DNA of 49,905 bases, taken from NCBI GenBank assembly GCA_041191405.1, contig JBEEOW010000026.1, positions 1 through 49,905 on the forward strand. The letters are read 5' to 3'. The notes under the pieces are model-generated. The model saw only the letters and a list, made by a program, of their open reading frames with translations. It was not told the origin of the DNA and searched no databases. The stretch is from JBEEOW01 sp041191405. Lineage in GTDB: Bacteria > Bacteroidota > Bacteroidia > Cytophagales > UBA9547. Position numbers and translations under genes: made by a program. Below are positions 1 through 7,918 of the stretch, piece after piece (the stretch's first letter is position 1; each line of letters opens with the position of its first letter).

Positions 1-182
1 AAATATTCCAATTTTAACTCCTTGTAAATTACAAAATAGATTATTCAAAAAATATCGACATTGTGAAATAAATGATACTTTTGAAATAAGTTAGAAATGT
101 GACAAAGTAGAGTTAAATACAAATGTTTTTCAATGACATTAAATGAAATGGTTGTTCAGCTATTTTGCAAAACTTACTAATC

Positions 183-1115
183 TCACCTATAATACCTCCA
201 ATGCTCCCTAATCCAATTTGCCCTAGCTTCGTTGTGGTCGTTTAGTGTGGGAGATTTGCGGTTTTGGAGGAAAAGTATTTTTTGTAATTGAGGTTTGTAT
301 TCTGAAGGTGATTCAGTGAGGTATTCGTTACATGCTAAAATGAAATCTTCTTTTTTAACACCTGTAATGTATTCATCTTTTGTAAATACCCATATAAATA
401 ATCTTTTATAAGCATTTACTACTTGTTTAAGTTTGGGGTTTTGTTCCCAATTAGGGTATTTACGAGTTATTTCTTCACCTTTTCTATACTTGGTATTGAT
501 AATAATTTGAGCAATTCTGCAAATGGTAAAATACTGTGAGATTTTCTCTTTTATTTTGTATAAATCAAATCCATCATAATGCATTCTTATTAATCTTGTT
601 GCTTCAAATATTACAGGACGAATAGGATTTAAGGATTGTAAATGAATGATATAATCAACCGAACTATGCCTAATGGCTTTAAATGCTGATTGGATTTCAG
701 TCTTTTCAAATGAAATAGTGTACTTGTTTACATCTTCTAGCAAACACATTCCACCTCTGTAATTGGTGCAAATGGTAACCATAGTTAAGAGCATTTGAGG
801 TTGATTCATTGGCTCTTTGTACACAGTGAAAGGTGCTATAATAAAGATACCTGGAGGAAGTTTTTTGAGGTTTTTTTCTGATTGTGTGACTATACGGATT
901 CCTTTTTTTGCTTCTTCTTTCTTAGCCCTTTGTATTTCCATAATGTCAAAATGAATAGCTGGAAATTTATTCCAAGATTCTTCAAAATTGGGGTCAAAAA
1001 TCAAAATCGACCTCTTGGGATGGGCTTTGGCATAAGCTCTTACCATTTGTTCGGTAATGTAACTTTTACCAATTCCCATCAAGCCTGTTGCTAAGGTTAC
1101 AAAGGTTTCTCTCAT
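183..1115 (-). CDS. P-loop ATPase, Zot/FtsK-HerA-like
   Basis: A 310-aa protein with an N-terminal Walker A motif GLMGIGKS at residues 11-18, followed by a hydrophobic strand ending in an aspartate (ILIFD) and a later Walker-B-like strand (CLLED). This layout resembles the Zot and FtsK-HerA ATPases that power DNA transfer or virion assembly in phages and conjugative elements. No membrane segment is obvious. It is the last gene of a minus-strand run with two lytic transglycosylases and several membrane proteins, which fits a packaging, extrusion or transfer motor. The ATG follows a 40-nt gap full of short repeats after the 300-aa membrane protein gene. The P-loop is clear; the family is my inference, and a KAP- or AAA-type ATPase is an alternative. 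Confidence 0.6.
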   Translation of the reverse strand: MRETFVTLATGLMGIGKSYITEQMVRAYAKAHPKRSILIFDPNFEESWNKFPAIHFDIMEIQRAKKEEAKKGIRIVTQSEKNLKKLPPGIFIIAPFTVYKEPMNQPQMLLTMVTICTNYRGGMCLLEDVNKYTISFEKTEIQSAFKAIRHSSVDYIIHLQSLNPIRPVIFEATRLIRMHYDGFDLYKIKEKISQYFTICRIAQIIINTKYRKGEEITRKYPNWEQNPKLKQVVNAYKRLFIWVFTKDEYITGVKKEDFILACNEYLTESPSEYKPQLQKILFLQNRKSPTLNDHNEARANWIREHWRYYR

Positions 1116-1117
1116 TT

Positions 1118-1206
1118 GAGTTCAGAGTTTAGAGTTCAGAGTTTAGTGTTTTGAAACTTATTCTTTCTTTTCAGAACTCTCAACCTTTGACTCTGAACTC
1201 TTAACC
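1118..1206. repeat. GAGTTTAGAGTT-type palindromic repeat
   Basis: Copies of GAGTTCAGAG/GAGTTTAGAG at 1118-1150 face complementary CTCTGAACTCTT-type copies at 1172-1206, so the region can fold on itself. The right half lies inside the 3' end of the neighbouring gene and encodes its last residues (SSESKVESSEKKE). Related copies occur at 2961-2992, 4342-4431, 5083-5116 and 25111-25156. Confidence 0.6.
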
Positions 1207-2060
1207 TCCTTACGAAGTGCTGCGAAATGTGCATCCAACCTTTTCAGATACAAATCATTACTCTTTTTAACTTCAAGAATGGTTGGAATTAAAAACAAAG
1301 CAAGCATGATAACAACTCCAATTGCCAATTGAACTCCAACAGGAATACTAGTTTCAATTCCTTTTTCTACGCAAAGAGCTTGTAATGGCTTTTTGATTTG
1401 GTCTTTGTACCATTCTGGAATAATAAAACGGTCTTTATTTTCTTTATTCCTTTTGGCAATGTCCTCTTTTAGTGCTAATTGTGTGGCTTCATCTATGATT
1501 GGGTCTTCCACCACCGAATCCGAAATTTTCACCACATAAGTACCCATCAATTCGGGTAAACCATGCTCAAAATTGTTCCATAGCAATTCTGATGTTGTAA
1601 CACCCATTTGCCCGGTTAGATTCTGACTTGCAGTTAAATTTGGGTCAATTGGTTCTTGAAACTGCATAGTTGGTACTTGCACTTCAGAACTTGGAATTTC
1701 AATGTTTTCTATGGTTGGTTCTTGCTTAACATCTTCCTTTTTGAAGAAATTAAACAATGGTTTCTTCTCTTGTTCAATTTCTTTAGGTATTGATTCTGAA
1801 TGATTTTTTACATTTTCAACACCACTCATTTTATTCAATTGAGCTTCGGGATTGGTGGCATATTCACGTTCTACCACAGGCTCAAACATCTTTGATAATT
1901 CAAAATTTTGTGGTGCTGGAGCTGTATTGATTATGGTATCAATTTCTGTTTCAGCATTTCCATTATTTACCGATTCCAAAACTTTGGTAATATCCTCCAA
2001 TTCTGAATTAGATTCAGCTTGATTTTCAATTGGAATTTTTGAATCTAACTTTGCTGACAT
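1158..2060 (-). CDS. Acidic tail-anchored-like membrane protein
   Basis: A 300-aa protein I do not recognise. The first 200 residues are polar, acidic and low in complexity (many E, N, S, P), probably disordered. One strong transmembrane segment lies near residues 245-265 (VGVQLAIGVVIMLALFLIP), followed by a charged tail. The tail is encoded by an intergenic-type repeat, so its sequence may be a recent addition. The start ATG overlaps the end of the DnaA-like gene by 16 nt, indicating translational coupling in one operon. A membrane or virion-associated scaffold role is possible but not demonstrated. Confidence 0.6.
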   Translation of the reverse strand: MSAKLDSKIPIENQAESNSELEDITKVLESVNNGNAETEIDTIINTAPAPQNFELSKMFEPVVEREYATNPEAQLNKMSGVENVKNHSESIPKEIEQEKKPLFNFFKKEDVKQEPTIENIEIPSSEVQVPTMQFQEPIDPNLTASQNLTGQMGVTTSELLWNNFEHGLPELMGTYVVKISDSVVEDPIIDEATQLALKEDIAKRNKENKDRFIIPEWYKDQIKKPLQALCVEKGIETSIPVGVQLAIGVVIMLALFLIPTILEVKKSNDLYLKRLDAHFAALRKEVKSSESKVESSEKKE

Positions 2061-2503
2061 GTTGATATAGAATTTTGAATATTAGCTTCATACAGTTTAA
2101 TCACAGCATTGATATTGCGTTCAATGATGCACACATTTTGGTCGAGATTGTATAGCCTAGCCTTCATTCTATCAATTACCTTGTGGTGTAAAATGCAAAT
2201 CTTTGAAGGGTAAGTTTTGAAGTATTCAGCAATAACTTCGTAAGTAAAATTGGGATTGTGTCGCTTATTTAAAAGATAATAACAAATCCCCCTTAACTCC
2301 GAAAATTGACCACGTTTCTTTAAATTGACAATATTTTGTTTGTCAACATTAAAGTAAATTGCCACAGAACTAATCACACATTCAAAAATAAAAATGCGTT
2401 CTAATTGTCGAGGTGGATTAGAAATGTCAAGTATAGTAGAGCAAATTTCTTTAATTGATTGTTCACGTTCTACCAAAGGAATATTAGATGGTTTAGTGTT
2501 CAT
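2045..2503 (-). CDS. DnaA domain IV-like DNA-binding protein
   Basis: About 152 aa from the ATG at 2503; the frame stays open nine codons upstream, inside the preceding gene. The middle (about residues 40-115) has the spacing of the DnaA C-terminal domain: a helix ending in VAIYFNVDK, an arginine/leucine helix with a YLL core, then a helix-turn-helix-like stretch (FTYEVIAEYFKTYPSKICIL). DnaA domain IV binds DnaA boxes at origins, and stand-alone copies occur in phages and plasmids. There is no AAA+ domain, so this would bind DNA without initiating by itself. It overlaps both neighbours. Assignment rests on pattern only; another HTH family is possible. Confidence 0.5.
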   Translation of the reverse strand: MNTKPSNIPLVEREQSIKEICSTILDISNPPRQLERIFIFECVISSVAIYFNVDKQNIVNLKKRGQFSELRGICYYLLNKRHNPNFTYEVIAEYFKTYPSKICILHHKVIDRMKARLYNLDQNVCIIERNINAVIKLYEANIQNSISTCQQS

Positions 2504-2957
2504 CTGCAATATTATTTGAAGTACTGACAATCATTTTAGGTTCAGTGATAATTTCACTTTTAGCTTCTTGAATTTTACTTAAAATTGCTGTAACCAAGTA
2601 TTTAAAAGGAAATGTACCACCTTCAATTTCAAGTGGTTCTATATTATCTTCAATAATTTTAACCATAATTTCACCATCACGAACTGCAAGACAAAACACC
2701 ACTTGTTTGCCCACTTCATTACCGATATGATTAATAGCTTCAATAATATAAGGAGCAAGTAAAGTCAATGTATTTTCTGATACTTCATGTATATCAGCTT
2801 CTAAGGGCTTTCCGTCTAACAAGCGTTTTAACCTTGGTTTGTTAGTTATGCCTGTTTGATGAATGAAATTTTGAACATTTTTGGGTAGTCTGTTCATTAC
2901 AAAATCTAGCCCTTTGTCAGTAGCTAAACCTTTGAACATATTCATTAACATATCCAT
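2493..2957 (-). CDS. Hypothetical protein, 154 aa
   Basis: I do not recognise this protein. It begins MDMLMNMFKGLATDKGLDF, with an amphipathic N-terminal helix, a basic central region (KPRLKRLL) and a C-terminal half of mixed strands and helices. It has no signal peptide or membrane span. Three methionines lie within the first seven residues, so the exact start is uncertain by a few codons. The 3' end overlaps the DnaA-like gene, and about 110 nt carrying a long imperfect hairpin separate it from the upstream acidic protein gene. It belongs to the same minus-strand operon as the ATPase and transglycosylases, so a role in that element's particle or DNA transfer is likely but unproven. Confidence 0.55.
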   Translation of the reverse strand: MDMLMNMFKGLATDKGLDFVMNRLPKNVQNFIHQTGITNKPRLKRLLDGKPLEADIHEVSENTLTLLAPYIIEAINHIGNEVGKQVVFCLAVRDGEIMVKIIEDNIEPLEIEGGTFPFKYLVTAILSKIQEAKSEIITEPKMIVSTSNNIADEH

Positions 2958-2994
2958 TTCTGAGTTAAGAGTTTAGGGTTAAGAGTTTAAAGTT

Positions 2995-3060
2995 GGTACT
3001 GGGTACAGAGTACAGAGAAAAGTATCTAGCATTTTTTCTCTGTACCCTGTACTCAGTACT
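2995..3060. repeat. Long imperfect intergenic hairpin, GTACAGAG family
   Basis: Arms at 2995-3021 and 3034-3060 are complementary at 24 of 27 positions and contain GTACAGAGAAAA / TTTTCTCTGTAC. The loop is 12 nt. It fills most of the gap between two minus-strand genes and has no clear T-tract, so it may be a mobile palindromic repeat or an RNA processing or stability element rather than a simple terminator. Confidence 0.7.
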
Positions 3061-3065
3061 CACTA

Positions 3066-3494
3066 CTATTTTATCTTTTCAATTAAATAGTATGGTTTCA
3101 TCAAAGCCTTTTTGACTTCTGAAATCCTGAAACTCCCAACAATTTCACCTTTGGTAAGATGCTCACATGGATAGTTTAGGGCTTTGAGTTCTGTAGCCAA
3201 AAGCTTGGTTTTTCCAGCTTGAAAAAGTTTGTTTAAAATGGCTTCTTTGATTTCAGATTCTGATTCGTCCTCATCTGTTTCATTGTCGAATTCATCTGAA
3301 ATGAGTTCACAAATTTTGTCGTCTAATTCACGAATCGCCACTTGAATTGCTCGAATATCTTCGGGGTCGTTTTCGTCTTCATCAAGGTCTTCTTCCAAAT
3401 CATTTAAAGCTGTGATAACTTGTTTGATTTCATTTGGAAGTGCGGTTTCTTGAACCTTTAATTTGTTTAAAAGTGCTTTATATTTTAGTGCCAT
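3066..3494 (-). CDS. Acidic helical hypothetical protein, 142 aa
   Basis: I do not recognise this protein. It is strongly acidic in the middle (LEEDLDEDENDPEDIR, then DNETDEDESESE) and helical, with a more basic C-terminal third (KTKLLATELKAL, LTKGEIVGSFRISEVKKAL) that could be a small winged-helix or SAP-like module. It has no membrane span. The ATG at 3494 is the first gene start after a 209-nt gap holding the TGTAGGCATT motif and a palindrome, so it probably heads the 183-3494 transcription unit. Acidic proteins of this kind in phage-like modules can act as scaffolds or DNA mimics, but nothing here proves either. Confidence 0.55.
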   Translation of the reverse strand: MALKYKALLNKLKVQETALPNEIKQVITALNDLEEDLDEDENDPEDIRAIQVAIRELDDKICELISDEFDNETDEDESESEIKEAILNKLFQAGKTKLLATELKALNYPCEHLTKGEIVGSFRISEVKKALMKPYYLIEKIK

Positions 3495-3536
3495 TTTGAG
3501 AGGGTTTTATTGATTTTTGATGCTCAAAACTCGCTC

Positions 3537-3563
3537 AATGTGTAGGCATTACCAAAGCTGTTA
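3537..3563 (-). promoter_or_regulatory. Upstream motif shared with the helicase gene
   Basis: The plus-strand text AATGTGTAGGCATT at 3537-3550, followed by CTGTTA at 3558-3563, closely matches AATTTGTAGGCATT ... CTGTTA at 34337-34370 upstream of the SNF2 helicase gene. Both lie 40-70 nt upstream of minus-strand start codons, which suggests a common regulatory element. Confidence 0.4.
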
Positions 3564-3625
3564 CCCTTATATAGAATAAATTATTTATCTCAAAAACAGG
3601 CAATTGTATTCAAAAAAAATTACTT

Positions 3626-3661
3626 GTTTATTCTGTTTATTTTGGAATATAGAATAAACAG
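3626..3661. promoter_or_regulatory. Palindrome in the 3495-3703 intergenic gap
   Basis: GTTTATTCT at 3626-3634 pairs with AGAATAAAC at 3651-3659, and the nested CTGTTTATT at 3633-3641 pairs with AATAAACAG at 3653-3661, giving two mutually exclusive 9-bp hairpins. It lies between the end of the EF-hand transglycosylase gene and the acidic-protein gene. It may be an operator or a termination or processing signal. Confidence 0.4.
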
Positions 3662-3703
3662 TTTAAAGGTTTTTAACTAGTTAAAATTGTATAATTTGTA
3701 GTT

Positions 3704-4324
3704 CTAAAATTTTGTATTTTTTGATTTAAAGTAGAAAAAAATTACCGTTATAATTCCAACAGAAACCAAACCAAAAAACAACTGTTTCCCAAATCTGAAT
3801 CTAGCTGTAAATTCGGATAATTTATTGGCTGGAATTTTAGCTCGAATAAAAGCTTTGAAATCTGAAACAGTAATTACTCCGTCTTTATTGACATCAATTC
3901 CAGCATTTTGAGTGTAACCAATTCCGTAAAGTGGAATAATGTAAGTGTCAGGTTTGCCCACAGCCACAGGATAGAAAACAAGCAAATACAAATCGTCATA
4001 ATCCTTAATAGATATTCGACCAATATTTCTTAATTGTTTGTGAATGTATTTCTCCACCCAATCCAATTGTTCCACATTAGAAAGTGAAGCCAAATATGAG
4101 GTGGTAGTGCCTAAATCTTGTGCTGTTCGAGGCATGAATTGAATTAACCCTACCGCACCACTACCACCCATATTGTAAATATCTGGTCTAAAAGTTCCAC
4201 CAGTTTCGCTATTAATCAGGGCCATAAACCAATTTGGATTGGCATTAAAAGTTTTGGCTAATTTCTTAACCCTTGCAATAAATGCAACTCTGTTTTGCGT
4301 TACTTTTTCTTCAAAGAGAAGCAT
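3704..4324 (-). CDS. Membrane-anchored lytic transglycosylase with EF-hand loop
   Basis: A 206-aa protein with an SLT-type lysozyme fold: catalytic Glu40 in INSETGG, then GSGAVGLIQFMPRTA, the usual second motif of goose-type lytic transglycosylases. It should cleave the MurNAc-GlcNAc bond of peptidoglycan. Residues 144-155 (DVNKDGVITVSD) form a perfect EF-hand/dockerin-type calcium loop, unusual in such a small enzyme, and a transmembrane helix lies at about 182-199. The catalytic domain is N-terminal with no signal peptide, as in particle- or transfer-apparatus-linked wall enzymes. It sits beside a second transglycosylase gene in the same operon. The ATG at 4324 follows a repeat-rich gap. 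Confidence 0.8.
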   Translation of the reverse strand: MLLFEEKVTQNRVAFIARVKKLAKTFNANPNWFMALINSETGGTFRPDIYNMGGSGAVGLIQFMPRTAQDLGTTTSYLASLSNVEQLDWVEKYIHKQLRNIGRISIKDYDDLYLLVFYPVAVGKPDTYIIPLYGIGYTQNAGIDVNKDGVITVSDFKAFIRAKIPANKLSEFTARFRFGKQLFFGLVSVGIITVIFFYFKSKNTKF

Positions 4325-4341
4325 AATTTGTTATTAGTTAT

Positions 4342-4431
4342 TAGTTTAGAGTTAAGAGTTAAGTGTTTTCAATACATTTTTTTTAAGGTTTTCATTACTC
4401 TGAACTCTAAACTCTTCACTCTAAACTTCTA
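4342..4431. repeat. GAGTTAAGAGTT-type inverted repeats
   Basis: GAGTTAAGAGTTAAGTG-type sequence at 4342-4365 and CTCTGAACTCTAAACTCTTC-type sequence at 4397-4431 are largely complementary and fill the space between the two transglycosylase genes. The same family flanks the other side of the downstream-encoded gene at 5083-5116. Confidence 0.6.
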
Positions 4432-5079
4432 AGCAATTGAAAGAACAGAATTTATCCCACCCAATTTTTTGATATAGGCTTGACTTACAGCGTTGGCAGA
4501 ATTATATATAGTTTCTTTACTTGCTCCTTTAGGGAATTTTGTAAAGAAACCTTTGTTGTAACGAAGTACAATTTTATCCAAACGAACAATATTATTTTCT
4601 ACATGTTCATCTAGTAAAATGCCTAAATAAATTGAGCCAACTAGAATATTAAGTTCAGGTTTGAGTAAATCTGATTTGGTAAAAACATAACCAAGATTGT
4701 TGTTGCATTTGAGTTTATGCCCCATGTACTTCATGGATAGAATGCAATCAAGCCTCGAACCAAGGTATTTCCGAAGCAAAGCTTTTTCAGTATCACCCAA
4801 ACGATTCTGTTTGTTTTCAAAGAAAATAATGTCTCCAGCTGATGTATAATCCACTTGCATCAAACCAATGGCTCTACCCGAAACAACATTAACTTTGCCT
4901 TGTGATTCAATAAAAATCATGGCATAAATTAGCTTTTCCGGTACTTTGGTCATAGCTGAAATTGAAGTAATTATACTGCCATAATCAGCTTTTATTTGAG
5001 CCAAAACCTTGGCATTATTGCTTATATCTTTTGATTGATAATAAGCTTTATTGATAAATGGAAGTTGAATGTCTGCCAT
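4429..5079 (-). CDS. Lytic transglycosylase (SLT fold)
   Basis: A 216-aa soluble protein with the transglycosylase SLT signature: catalytic Glu58 in MIFIESQGK, followed by GRAIGLMQV, then an aromatic C-terminal segment (YLGILLDEH ... LRYNKGF) like the conserved YN motif of this fold. It has no signal peptide or membrane helix, so like phage wall hydrolases it would need a particle, holin or secretion machine to reach peptidoglycan. Two different transglycosylases side by side suggest wall penetration during infection or transfer rather than cell-wall turnover. The ATG at 5079 is well placed, and the C-terminus is at the edge of a repeat. Confidence 0.8.
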   Translation of the reverse strand: MADIQLPFINKAYYQSKDISNNAKVLAQIKADYGSIITSISAMTKVPEKLIYAMIFIESQGKVNVVSGRAIGLMQVDYTSAGDIIFFENKQNRLGDTEKALLRKYLGSRLDCILSMKYMGHKLKCNNNLGYVFTKSDLLKPELNILVGSIYLGILLDEHVENNIVRLDKIVLRYNKGFFTKFPKGASKETIYNSANAVSQAYIKKLGGINSVLSIA

Positions 5080-5082
5080 TTT

Positions 5083-5116
5083 AAGTTTAGAGTTAAGGGT
5101 TCAGAGTTTAGAGTAT
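5083..5116. repeat. GAGTTTAGAGTT-type intergenic repeat
   Basis: Tandem copies of GTTTAGAGTTAAGGGTTCAG and GAGTTTAGAG just upstream of the transglycosylase start at 5079. It belongs to the repeat family at 1118, 2961, 4342 and 25111. Confidence 0.55.
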
Positions 5117-5131
5117 TTAATTTTCAAATGA

Positions 5132-5296
5132 CTAATTTGTAAAATTTATTACTCTACTTGATTTTGCATCAGAAGTGACTACTTTTTGAGAGGCAATAAT
5201 AATTTGCTTTTTATCATAAGCTTGTTTCCAAAAGTAGCAAATAGTACCAGTTACCACAGCCAAACCAACAAACATGAATACATATTTATATTGCAT
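5132..5296 (-). CDS. Small single-pass membrane protein, 54 aa
   Basis: A short open frame between two clear genes of the same operon: MQYKYVFMFVGLAVVTGTI, then CYFWKQAYDKKQ and a polar tail to the stop at 5132. One transmembrane helix at residues 5-22 is followed by a positively charged stretch, giving N-out or signal-anchor topology. The ATG lies 12 nt after the stop of the coiled-coil gene, which is operon-like spacing. Small membrane proteins next to wall hydrolases can be holins or particle membrane proteins; the sequence does not decide. No family recognised. Confidence 0.6.
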   Translation of the reverse strand: MQYKYVFMFVGLAVVTGTICYFWKQAYDKKQIIIASQKVVTSDAKSSRVINFTN

Positions 5297-5308
5297 AAAA
5301 CATTGATT

Positions 5309-5890
5309 TTAAGCTTCTACCTTTTCAGTTGCTTTTTCTTTATGAGCTTTTTGTTTGTCTTTCACTTCTGAAATCATTTCGTCCATTTCGGAGTTGAAAG
5401 CCTTGATAAAAGCATCATTTTCAGAACTGATTCCGCCCAAAGCTTCACGCAAACTTCTTAATGCTAAATTGAAGTTTTTCTTAGCTTCAGCTAAAGCATC
5501 AATGTTGATTTTCATTACTTTCTCTCGGCTCAATTCCTTTGAGACTGCACGTTTTACAGTTCCTGCAATTCCTTGGGCAATGATTGTACTTACTCGTTTT
5601 TTCACAACCGGATGATTGGCTCTCTTTTCCCTTTGAGTTCCCTCGTATCGGTGAAGCAAGGTTTTCAATTCGCTGATTAAAGTCTGACATTGGTTGCGTA
5701 ATTTTTCGTGTGAAATAGACCTTTTTTGTTTTTTTACTTCTTGCTCGTTTTCAGTTGTAAAAGCTTTTATTTCAGCTTCAACCGTTGCAATTTTTTTATC
5801 AAAGGCATCTTTCTCATCTTGCTCCACCATTGCTTCTCGGATGCGTTTGTATTTGCTTAGTTTTTCGGATAATTCATTTAGCGTTGCCAT
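5309..5890 (-). CDS. Coiled-coil hypothetical protein, 193 aa
   Basis: I do not recognise this protein. It is almost entirely charged and helical (N-terminal LSEKLSKYKRIREAM; EAEIKAFTTENEQEVKKQKR), with a basic middle (REKRANHPVVKKRVS) and a lysine/glutamate-rich end. It is probably an elongated coiled coil, with no membrane span or catalytic motif. It lies between two single-pass membrane protein genes in the transglycosylase operon, with gaps of about a dozen bases on each side, so the three may form one structure. A structural role in a particle or transfer complex is my inference. Confidence 0.6.
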   Translation of the reverse strand: MATLNELSEKLSKYKRIREAMVEQDEKDAFDKKIATVEAEIKAFTTENEQEVKKQKRSISHEKLRNQCQTLISELKTLLHRYEGTQREKRANHPVVKKRVSTIIAQGIAGTVKRAVSKELSREKVMKINIDALAEAKKNFNLALRSLREALGGISSENDAFIKAFNSEMDEMISEVKDKQKAHKEKATEKVEA

Positions 5891-5901
5891 ATTTTTAAGG
5901 A

Positions 5902-6480
5902 TTATTTTGTTTGAACTAAAACATAAGTACTTGGGTCAAATTTCCAGCCACCACGATACAATTGTCCACGTAATTCAGAACCTGGATTAATGTTGATTGA
6001 AGGTTTGTCATTTGCCCATTTTTCTTCCGTTTTGATTTTGATAGCCAATGCATCAGCTTCTAAAACAGTAAGTTTCTTGGTTTTTCTGGCATAGATATAA
6101 CCATTTATACATCGTCCATCAAGTTCTTCAGGGCAACCAAAAGCTGGTTCAAAATTGCTATCAGCCAACTGTTTTTTGACGATTTTAGTTTCTGCGGTTT
6201 CCGTTCCCCAATTATCAAAACCTACTTGCATTCGGATAGGAGAGCCTGCATATTTGTATTGACCTCCTTGTTTATTAAAAATTTGACGAACCAAATTATC
6301 CGCATCTTTACAAGTAAGTTGTGGCAAAACAACAGGCGGTGTGCTTAAAACAGGTTTGTCAGTAACGGTAATAGGGGAGGTTACATTTGCTACCTTAGAT
6401 TTTAGGTAGAAGAAAAAATAATAAATCGCTCCACCGACAAATATCAATGAAGCGATTATAATAGCTGATACATTTTTCAT
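5902..6480 (-). CDS. Membrane-anchored hypothetical protein, 192 aa
   Basis: The frame is open from a TTG at 6510, but the ATG at 6480 is the better start: it gives MKNVSAIIIASLIFVGGAIYY, a clean N-terminal transmembrane or signal-anchor segment. The rest is a polar, probably extracytoplasmic domain with three or four cysteines (LTCKDADN, FGCPEELDGRC) that could form disulphides. No family recognised. It appears to be the first gene of the 183-6480 run, and its upstream DNA carries the CCATAAC/GTAAAA motif and a 17-nt palindrome. Two degenerate copies of its 5' end lie at 7732 and 8313. Confidence 0.65.
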   Translation of the reverse strand: MKNVSAIIIASLIFVGGAIYYFFFYLKSKVANVTSPITVTDKPVLSTPPVVLPQLTCKDADNLVRQIFNKQGGQYKYAGSPIRMQVGFDNWGTETAETKIVKKQLADSNFEPAFGCPEELDGRCINGYIYARKTKKLTVLEADALAIKIKTEEKWANDKPSININPGSELRGQLYRGGWKFDPSTYVLVQTK

Positions 6481-6533
6481 CTTTGGCTTTCGTTTAATTT
6501 GAATGCCCAAAGTTGAAAAGGAACTACGTTATG

Positions 6534-6557
6534 TTGGAGAGGATTTTACCGTTATGG
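6534..6557 (-). promoter_or_regulatory. TTGGAG / TTTTACCGTTATGG upstream motif
   Basis: TTGGAG at 6534 followed by GATTTTACCGTTATGG at 6542-6557 lies 55-80 nt upstream of the 192-aa gene. Near-identical text occurs at 8401-8423 (beside a degenerate copy of this gene) and at 34349-34373 upstream of the SNF2 helicase. It may be an element-specific promoter or operator. Confidence 0.45.
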
Positions 6558-6567
6558 GGTATAATTC

Positions 6568-6584
6568 TTGGGTCAGTGACCCAA
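6568..6584. promoter_or_regulatory. Perfect 17-nt palindrome
   Basis: TTGGGTCA and TGACCCAA flank a single G. The site lies between the end of the broken yhcG gene and the 192-aa gene. It is compatible with an operator for a dimeric regulator; no T-tract supports termination. Confidence 0.5.
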
Positions 6585-6604
6585 AAATTTGAGAATAAAA
6601 TGCA

Positions 6605-7582
6605 TTATTCTTGGTTATATTCAAAGTTTATTCGGTCTTGATCAATTAATTGTTTTAATTCTTCTTCTTTGGGCAAATATAAGAGGTACTTGCTTGCAAA
6701 GAGGTTGTTTTTATCATTTAGTACCGAATATTTTACAATTGTTTCGTCTTTTTCAGTACAGAGCAAAATACCGATGGTGGGATTATCGTCTTGCCCACGT
6801 TTTAGGTCGTCATACATACGTACATACATATCCAATTGCCCAATATCTTGGTGCGAGAGTTCGTCAGTTTTAAGTTCTATTATTACAAAGCATTTTAATA
6901 AATAGTTATAAAACACTAGGTCTATATAAAAATCGTGGGTATCGGTTACAATATGTTGTTGCCTAGCTAGAAAGGCAAATCCTTTACCAAATTCGAGTAA
7001 AAAGCTTTGCAGATGATTGATGATGGCTGTTTCAATTGTTTTTTCACTATTTTTGCTATCCTGTGCCAGTCCCAAAAAATCAAAGATATTAGGGTCTTTG
7101 AGTATATGTTCTATACTTGGCTTTTCGTTGGCTTCAAGATGTTTTACTACACGCTCAAATGATAAGCTATTAACTTCTCTTTGCAACTGCCTACTATTAA
7201 GGTTCTTTTCAATGGCCTCGTTTAGATAGTTGTGTCGTTTTTTTTCAGTTTCTACTCTTGATAGAATCCTATAATGACTCAAGCTTAATTCGTGACGCAA
7301 TGTGTCACGAATTGGGAATGCCTTTTAAAATGTTCTCATATTCCTGAGATTACTATCATCATATCCTTTTCCAAATTCTAAAGTTAGCCTTTGTGAGAGA
7401 TTTTTTAATGTAGCCTTTCCATATTCAGCTTTTGATTTTCCTTTTTGTTCGTCTTCTACTATTATTTTGCCAATTGTCCAATAAGATTCAAGCAAAGCCG
7501 AGTTAGCTACACGAAAAACTCGCTCTCTGGCATGAAGAATAACGAGTCTGATATATTCGAATAAATTGTCTTGTAATACCAT
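6605..7582 (-). pseudogene. YhcG/DUF1016 PD-(D/E)XK nuclease, split by a stop codon
   Basis: Two open frames in the same reading frame make one YhcG-family protein. The N-terminal part (ATG at 7582, stop at 7325) has the DUF1016 domain (ESYWTIGKIIVEDEQ, FGKGYDDSNLRNMR). The C-terminal part (6605-7324) has HELSLSHYRILSRVE and the nuclease core DFYIDLVFYN ... FVIIELKTDEL with Asp and Glu-x-Lys. The junction reads RTF-stop-KAFPIRDTLRHEL, where an intact homologue would have an aromatic residue, so one TAA interrupts an otherwise continuous gene. A TTG at 7300 could restart translation and give a nuclease-domain-only product. YhcG proteins are linked to DNA repair, mobile elements and defence. 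Confidence 0.85.
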
Positions 7583-7731
7583 TATTAACTTAAAATTAAC
7601 CAAGTAATTAACTCAAAAATTTCTTTCGCAAATTTACTATTAAAATATTCAGTTTAAATGAGTTTATCGATTAAATATAAAACAATCAATCAAAAAAAAC
7701 TACAAATTGAGAGGTATCATTTTTATAAACC

Positions 7732-7770
7732 AAATCTCTCCACCTACAAATATCAATAAAGCGATTATAC
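7732..7770 (-). repeat. Degenerate copy of the 192-aa gene's 5' region
   Basis: AAATCTCTCCACCTACAAAT... aligns over about 39 nt with 6423-6462 inside the 192-aa gene. Read on the minus strand it encodes IIALLIFVGGEIWF, matching IIASLIFVGGAIYY of that membrane segment, and then stops. It is a pseudogene fragment. I see nothing else in 7604-7918. Confidence 0.65.
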
Positions 7771-7918
7771 AAATGTCTGAACTGTGATTTACTTTATTTT
7801 TAGGATTTACAAGATTGAATTGTCTTGAAACATTGTATACGCAATGCGAACCCAATTGAATTGGACGCATCTTCGATTACTCATGAGCATAATTGATGAA
7901 TTCTCTTTTGTTTGTGTT

